10,185 nucleotides of DNA. Origin: an uncultured Pseudomonadota bacterium. GTDB lineage: Bacteria; Pseudomonadota; Alphaproteobacteria; Rs-D84. The notes below the pieces were generated by a model. It was not told where the DNA came from, did not search any database, and saw only the letters and a list, made by a program, of their open reading frames with translations. Made by a program: the position numbers and the translations under genes. Location: NCBI GenBank assembly GCA_946628805.1, contig CAMOXB010000018.1:1-10185 (forward strand). The letters are read 5' to 3'. Positions 7,337 through 10,185 of this stretch are shown in pieces. The stretch's first letter is position 1, and each line of letters opens with the position of its first letter.

Positions 7337-7509
7337 GTGCACAGGGGTTTCTGTGTTGGGCTTCTAACCCATTTAGTACACGTCGCGGATGACGTAAAAT
7401 TCCTCCAACTTTATTATTGGTTGGAGTGCGTGAATATATTGAATAAGCGTGCAATTTTGTACTAATTGTTAGAACCTCCAACCGCCTAATTCCTGTGGCG
7501 GTATTTTTT
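7337..7509 (+). promoter_or_regulatory. Structured 5' leader with switchable terminator (riboswitch- or attenuator-like, class unknown)
   Basis: This leader of about 170 bases is packed with short stems: CACAG/CTGTG (7340-7344 with 7351-7355), TGGG/CCCA around loop CTTCTAA (7357-7371), ACGTC/GACGT (7380-7395), and CTCCAAC/GTTGGAG (7403-7409 with 7420-7426). The sequence CCTCCAAC occurs twice, at 7402-7409 and 7475-7482, but its complement GGTTGGAG occurs once (7419-7426). Pairing with the first copy leaves the terminator 7481-7502 free. Pairing with the second copy (eight bases, 7476-7483) takes the ACC that begins the terminator stem and prevents termination. These are the anti-antiterminator, antiterminator and terminator of a two-state switch. 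I recognise none of the common riboswitch cores (TPP, FMN, cobalamin, glycine, SAM) and no T-box. What it senses is unknown: a metabolite, a protein, or translation of a short reading frame are all possible. Confidence 0.65.
7481..7509 (+). terminator. Intrinsic terminator just upstream of the secreted-protein genes
   Basis: ACCGCC (7481-7486) pairs with GGCGGT (7497-7502) around a ten-base loop, followed by A and six T (7504-7509). It lies 20 bases before the ATG at 7530 and 8 bases before its AGGGA ribosome binding site. No promoter fits between, so it must be conditional. Confidence 0.85.
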
Positions 7510-7529
7510 AACATATCAGGGAAATAACA

Positions 7530-8285
7530 ATGAAACTTTTTGTATTAATATTAACCGCGATATTTATATGTAGGTTTACACATGCAGAAACAATAGATAT
7601 TGATTGGATTGTTGATGAAAACACATTTACTCACTCAACATGCACAATTGGTGAAGATGTATTATTACCAGAAACACCGTATAAATATGGATATACATTC
7701 CAGGGTTGGTTTGGGTATACACCAGTTGAATATCTTCAATCATCTGGTACACAGTATATCGATACTGGTATAAAAGGGACGGATATATTAAAGACAAATA
7801 TAATAATTCAAATAACATCCGGTTTTGTAAAATCAGATCAAAAATTATTTGGTTTTTCAGAGAGAGGAAACTGCGGTATGTTTTTTACGTCATTTAATGG
7901 CTTTTATAGAGGTACAAATATACCAATTTCAACCAGTAAAACAGAAATCGAAATAATTAGAACAGATATTGTAGCAAATACATTTGAAGCAACTGTTTTA
8001 TATGATAATAATTCATTTGTAACAAATTCTTGGTGGGCTGCTGGTCGTGGCACAATAGATACTTTTCCAATATTTGCTGCAGTTTCTGGTGGTGCGGGCA
8101 TCATGAAATCTGTATATAGATGTTATGGTTTACGATTATACGATAGAAAAGACCAATTAATACGAGATATGATACCTGTTTTAGATATGAACAATATTGC
8201 GTGTATGTACGATAAAATCACAAAACAATGTTTTTATAATGCAGGAACTGGAAGTTTTATAACAGGTCCCATTATCACGGAATAA
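7530..8285 (+). CDS. Small secreted protein: InlB-type strand followed by LamG/concanavalin-like domain
   Basis: The 251-residue protein begins with a signal peptide (KLFVLILTAIFIC hydrophobic core, likely cleavage after THA at residue 19). Residues 25-65 contain a fragment like the InlB B-repeat / bacterial surface repeat (VLLPETPYKYGYTFQGWF). It runs directly into 'VEYLQSSGTQYIDTGI', the recurrent opening of LamG-like jelly-roll domains in surface and phage-tail proteins of gut bacteria. The end, LIRDMIPVLDMNNIACMYDK and FYNAGTGSFITG, is the usual close of the same fold. It is probably exported and exposed or carbohydrate-contacting; the ligand is unknown. The start is set by AGGGA (7518-7522), seven bases upstream. 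It is first gene of an operon with the next gene, three bases away, behind a switchable leader. Confidence 0.85.
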   Translation: MKLFVLILTAIFICRFTHAETIDIDWIVDENTFTHSTCTIGEDVLLPETPYKYGYTFQGWFGYTPVEYLQSSGTQYIDTGIKGTDILKTNIIIQITSGFVKSDQKLFGFSERGNCGMFFTSFNGFYRGTNIPISTSKTEIEIIRTDIVANTFEATVLYDNNSFVTNSWWAAGRGTIDTFPIFAAVSGGAGIMKSVYRCYGLRLYDRKDQLIRDMIPVLDMNNIACMYDKITKQCFYNAGTGSFITGPIITE

Positions 8286-8288
8286 TAT

Positions 8289-9011
8289 ATGAAAAAAATA
8301 ACAGTATTATTTTTTATGTTTTTAACATCGGCTTTTGGGTATGTAAATACCGATATTCAAAATGGGTGTAATGTTGATTTAAAAATGATCGCGATGTTTG
8401 TTGCAAATACACATGTTTGTGTTGACGGTTATTATTTGCCGGCAAATATTGATGAATGCAGAACCTGTCCTTTTGGATATTCTTGTACCGGTGGAACATA
8501 TAATTTTAATGATAAAGAATATCAAGGCGCAAAAAAAGGATCTGGATATATTGATAATGTTTTATCAAATATGTGCGCAATAAATGCACCAAAAAAATTT
8601 GACGCAGTTTTTATACGAAATATTCATAATTGTGTGTCTGGACAATATTTACCAGCGAACGTTGATAAATGCACAATATGTCCGCAAAATCATTATTGTC
8701 CTGGGGGAACATATACATTTAATGAAACAGCGGATCAAGGAATAACACCGTGCCCGTCGTCAACACCGTTTGCACCGTCAGGAAGTGCGGTTTGTTATCC
8801 GCATATTTTACATATTGGTGGCGATGCGGTTTATTTGAAATCAACAAAATTAACGATACCATCGCTTAATGTCGGTATGGACGGACAAGTGTTTTATGCA
8901 AACATGACAACAATACCTACACCAATGAATGTTGCGACTGAACATTATCTGAAAATTGAATACAATGGTGTGGTGTATTATGTTTGTGATGATACTAGTT
9001 TTAATGAATAA
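8289..9011 (+). CDS. Secreted Cys-rich repeat protein
   Basis: The 240-residue protein begins with a signal peptide (MKKITVLFFMFLTSAFG, cleavage near 17). It holds two copies of a Cys-rich module, about residues 25-80 and 94-151. The shared pattern is C, then C, YLPANxDxCxxCPxxYxCxGGTYxFN. Cys residues are 27, 44, 57, 60, 66 in the first and 96, 115, 128, 131, 137 in the second; the last three gaps (13, 3, 6) are identical. The module recalls TNFR/GCC2_GCC3-like disulphide repeats. A third half-copy (CPSSTPFAPSGSAVC, 155-169) and a beta-rich tail without repeats (170-240) follow. It is probably exported and disulphide-bonded. It follows the 7530-8285 gene after three bases with only a weak GGA ribosome binding site, so translational coupling is likely. 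Function unknown; a surface structure or host-contact protein is a guess. Confidence 0.85.
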   Translation: MKKITVLFFMFLTSAFGYVNTDIQNGCNVDLKMIAMFVANTHVCVDGYYLPANIDECRTCPFGYSCTGGTYNFNDKEYQGAKKGSGYIDNVLSNMCAINAPKKFDAVFIRNIHNCVSGQYLPANVDKCTICPQNHYCPGGTYTFNETADQGITPCPSSTPFAPSGSAVCYPHILHIGGDAVYLKSTKLTIPSLNVGMDGQVFYANMTTIPTPMNVATEHYLKIEYNGVVYYVCDDTSFNE

Positions 9012-9029
9012 GTCTTTTTTTGTCGGCTT

Positions 9030-9053
9030 GCCACGCGTGGCGTCGCAGACGCC
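9030..9053. repeat. Overlapping GC-rich palindromes downstream of the Cys-rich protein gene
   Basis: A perfect 12-base palindrome GCCACGCGTGGC (9030-9041) overlaps a hairpin GGCGTC-GCA-GACGCC (9039-9053). They share GGC, so the two folds exclude each other in part. AAAAATTTT follows at 9056. This may be a weak terminator for the plus-strand operon or a dispersed palindromic repeat; the window alone cannot decide. Confidence 0.5.
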
Positions 9054-9065
9054 TGAAAAATTTTA

Positions 9066-9089
9066 ACCGCACACTTTATTGTGTGCGGT
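9066..9089. terminator. Bidirectional terminator between the secreted-protein operon and tRNA-Thr/mnmG
   Basis: A perfect nine-base stem ACCGCACAC (9066-9074) with GTGTGCGGT (9081-9089), loop TTTATT. On the minus strand it is followed by TTAAAATTTTT, closing the mnmG / tRNA-Thr unit 13 bases after the tRNA 3' end. On the plus strand it is followed by AACAATTTTT, closing the plus-strand operon. T tracts are interrupted by A on both sides, so its efficiency may be moderate. Confidence 0.7.
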
Positions 9090-9101
9090 AACAATTTTTC
9101 G

Positions 9102-9177
9102 TGGTGCCGGAAACAGGATTCGAACCTGCGACCCCCTCATTACGAATGAGATGCTCTACCAACTGAGCTATTCCGGC
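9102..9177 (-). tRNA. tRNA-Thr, anticodon CGU (reads ACG)
   Basis: Read on the minus strand it folds as a standard cloverleaf: acceptor GCCGGAA / TTCCGGC, D arm GCTC-AGTTGGTA-GAGC, anticodon arm TCTCA-TTCGTAA-TGAGG with anticodon CGT at plus positions 9142-9144, T arm GCAGG-TTCGAAT-CCTGT, then discriminator A and encoded CCA (9102-9104). The last anticodon-stem pair (T with G) and the last T-stem pair (G with T) are G-U wobbles. The sequence closely resembles Escherichia coli thrW. The gene starts 25 bases after the mnmG stop on the same strand with no clear promoter of its own, so it may be processed from the mnmG transcript. Confidence 0.97.
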
Positions 9178-9202
9178 GATGGCTAAATGTTAATATATAT
9201 TT

Positions 9203-10185
9203 TTATTTATTTCCACTTTTTATTTTGCGCAATACAACCATTATGCCCGCCGGGGTCATGCCTGGGATTCGTGATAATGCCGCGATATTTTCAGGACGTG
9301 TTTTGGTCATTTTTTCAACCAATTCGTTTGTTAATCCCGATAAAGATTTATAGTCAAAATCAGATGGGATTTTTAATGCGCTGTCTTTTTTATAGTTTGC
9401 AATTTCGCGTTCGTTTCTTTGTATATATCCGGCATAGAATTTATCGTTTTCAATTGCGGTTGATTTGCGCATATTTAAAATTTGTTCGTGTAAATCGTGT
9501 GATATTAATCCCAATCTTTCCGACATATCGCCCAATCTTAATATTGCATTATCTGCGCGTAAATTTAATCGATATTCTGCGCGTGATGTAAACATACGAT
9601 ATGGTTCGTCCACGCCCAATGTTGTTATATCATCAATCAAAACACCAATCATAGAATTTGTTCTGTCGATAATTAATGGTTCGATATCTAGTGCAAACGC
9701 GGCGGCATTTGCGCCCGCAACCAGGCCCTGGGCGGCGGCTTCTTCATATCCAGATGTGCCATTAATTTGACCGGCGAAAAACAACCCGTTGATATCTTTT
9801 GATTCCAATGTAGATTTTAATTTACGTGCATCAATTGCGTCGTATTCAATTGCGTATCCATATCGCGCAATACGTGCATTTTCCAGACCCGGTATTGTGC
9901 GAATCCATTTGTCTTGGATATCAGCGCCGAACGATGTTGATATTCCGTTTGGATAGATTAAGTCGCTGTTATATCCTTCGGGTTCAAGGAAGACATGATG
10001 TGTTTTATGTTCGGGAAAACGCATAACTTTATCTTCCAATGATGGACAATAACGTGGCCCAAGGCCGCGAATATCGCCATTATACATTGGTGCGTTTTTA
10101 ATATTATCGCGAATAATTTGATGTGTTTCTTCGTTTGTGTGTGTAATAAAGCATGTATCGTTTATTGTATTATTTTTATCACCCA
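9203..10185 (-). CDS. mnmG: tRNA uridine-5-carboxymethylaminomethyl modification enzyme MnmG (GidA), C-terminal half, partial
   Basis: MnmG, an FAD protein working with the GTPase MnmE, builds the cmnm5/nm5 group on wobble uridine 34 of tRNAs that read split codon boxes. The gene runs off the window end; the frame is open to base 10184. Visible blocks: [13 protein letters not shown], then [20 protein letters not shown], and the FAD-binding [20 protein letters not shown]. Next are [23 protein letters not shown] and the C-terminal MnmE-interacting helical domain ([12 protein letters not shown]). About 326 of the usual 620 or so residues are in view. The Met coded at 10085-10087 is internal. In many alphaproteobacteria rsmG follows mnmG; here tRNA-Thr follows instead. 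Identity is certain. Confidence 0.97.
   Translation of the reverse strand, partial: GDKNNTINDTCFITHTNEETHQIIRDNIKNAPMYNGDIRGLGPRYCPSLEDKVMRFPEHKTHHVFLEPEGYNSDLIYPNGISTSFGADIQDKWIRTIPGLENARIARYGYAIEYDAIDARKLKSTLESKDINGLFFAGQINGTSGYEEAAAQGLVAGANAAAFALDIEPLIIDRTNSMIGVLIDDITTLGVDEPYRMFTSRAEYRLNLRADNAILRLGDMSERLGLISHDLHEQILNMRKSTAIENDKFYAGYIQRNEREIANYKKDSALKIPSDFDYKSLSGLTNELVEKMTKTRPENIAALSRIPGMTPAGIMVVLRKIKSGNK

Noticed and set aside
7337..7465. A 42-codon frame starting with GTG through the leader of the secreted-protein operon
   Set aside because: It starts at the predicted transcription start without a ribosome binding site, shows no recognisable protein, and runs across all the hairpins; RNA structure explains the sequence better.
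7337..7509. T-box riboswitch or a full tRNA gene in the leader
   Set aside because: The conserved T-box sequence and the D and T arms of a tRNA are absent; only one anticodon-like loop is present.
7332..7514. A 60-residue minus-strand frame opposite the leader
   Set aside because: It is only the complement of the structured RNA, with no promoter or ribosome binding site, and spans the terminator.

Overview
The window reads as an AT-rich bacterial chromosome segment, most likely from an alphaproteobacterium. The evidence is a pheS-pheT pair, a eukaryote-like (type 2) IleRS, and MnmG together with a canonical CCA-encoding tRNA-Thr. The two small secreted proteins (an InlB-like strand followed by a LamG-like fold, and a Cys-rich 'YLPAN...C..CP..Y.C.GGTY.FN' repeat protein) resemble the surface proteins of uncultured gut alphaproteobacteria of the RF32 type. 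That placement is from memory of such proteins and is inference. Every gene end visible here uses TAA.

Layout. (1) 1-2534, plus: end of pheS and complete pheT, the two subunits of phenylalanyl-tRNA synthetase, closed by a bidirectional terminator. (2) 2563-3352, minus: two short unknown genes in a probable operon with a good sigma70-type promoter. (3) 3456-7294, plus: promoter, a leader peptide MQTKTIIIIK with four consecutive Ile codons, a terminator/antiterminator leader, ileS interrupted by one in-frame TAA, and nth (endonuclease III) overlapping the end of ileS. (4) 7303-9011, plus: a structured leader with mutually exclusive hairpins ending in a terminator 20 bases before the first gene, then two genes for small secreted proteins. 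(5) 9030-10185, minus: palindromes and a terminator, tRNA-Thr(CGU), and the C-terminal half of mnmG (tRNA wobble-uridine modification).

How it works together. Most of the window is translation machinery: two aminoacyl-tRNA synthetases, a tRNA and a tRNA modification enzyme. The main discoveries are regulatory. The ileS leader has all the parts of ribosome-mediated transcription attenuation responding to charged tRNA-Ile. The leader before the secreted-protein pair has the two-state architecture of a riboswitch or attenuator, with no class that I recognise. In both cases the terminator lies too close to the start codon for another promoter to fit, so conditional readthrough is needed for expression of the gene behind it. 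The third notable point is the TAA at codon 799 of ileS, an otherwise intact and normally indispensable gene; it may be a sequencing error, a recent mutation or a recoding event.
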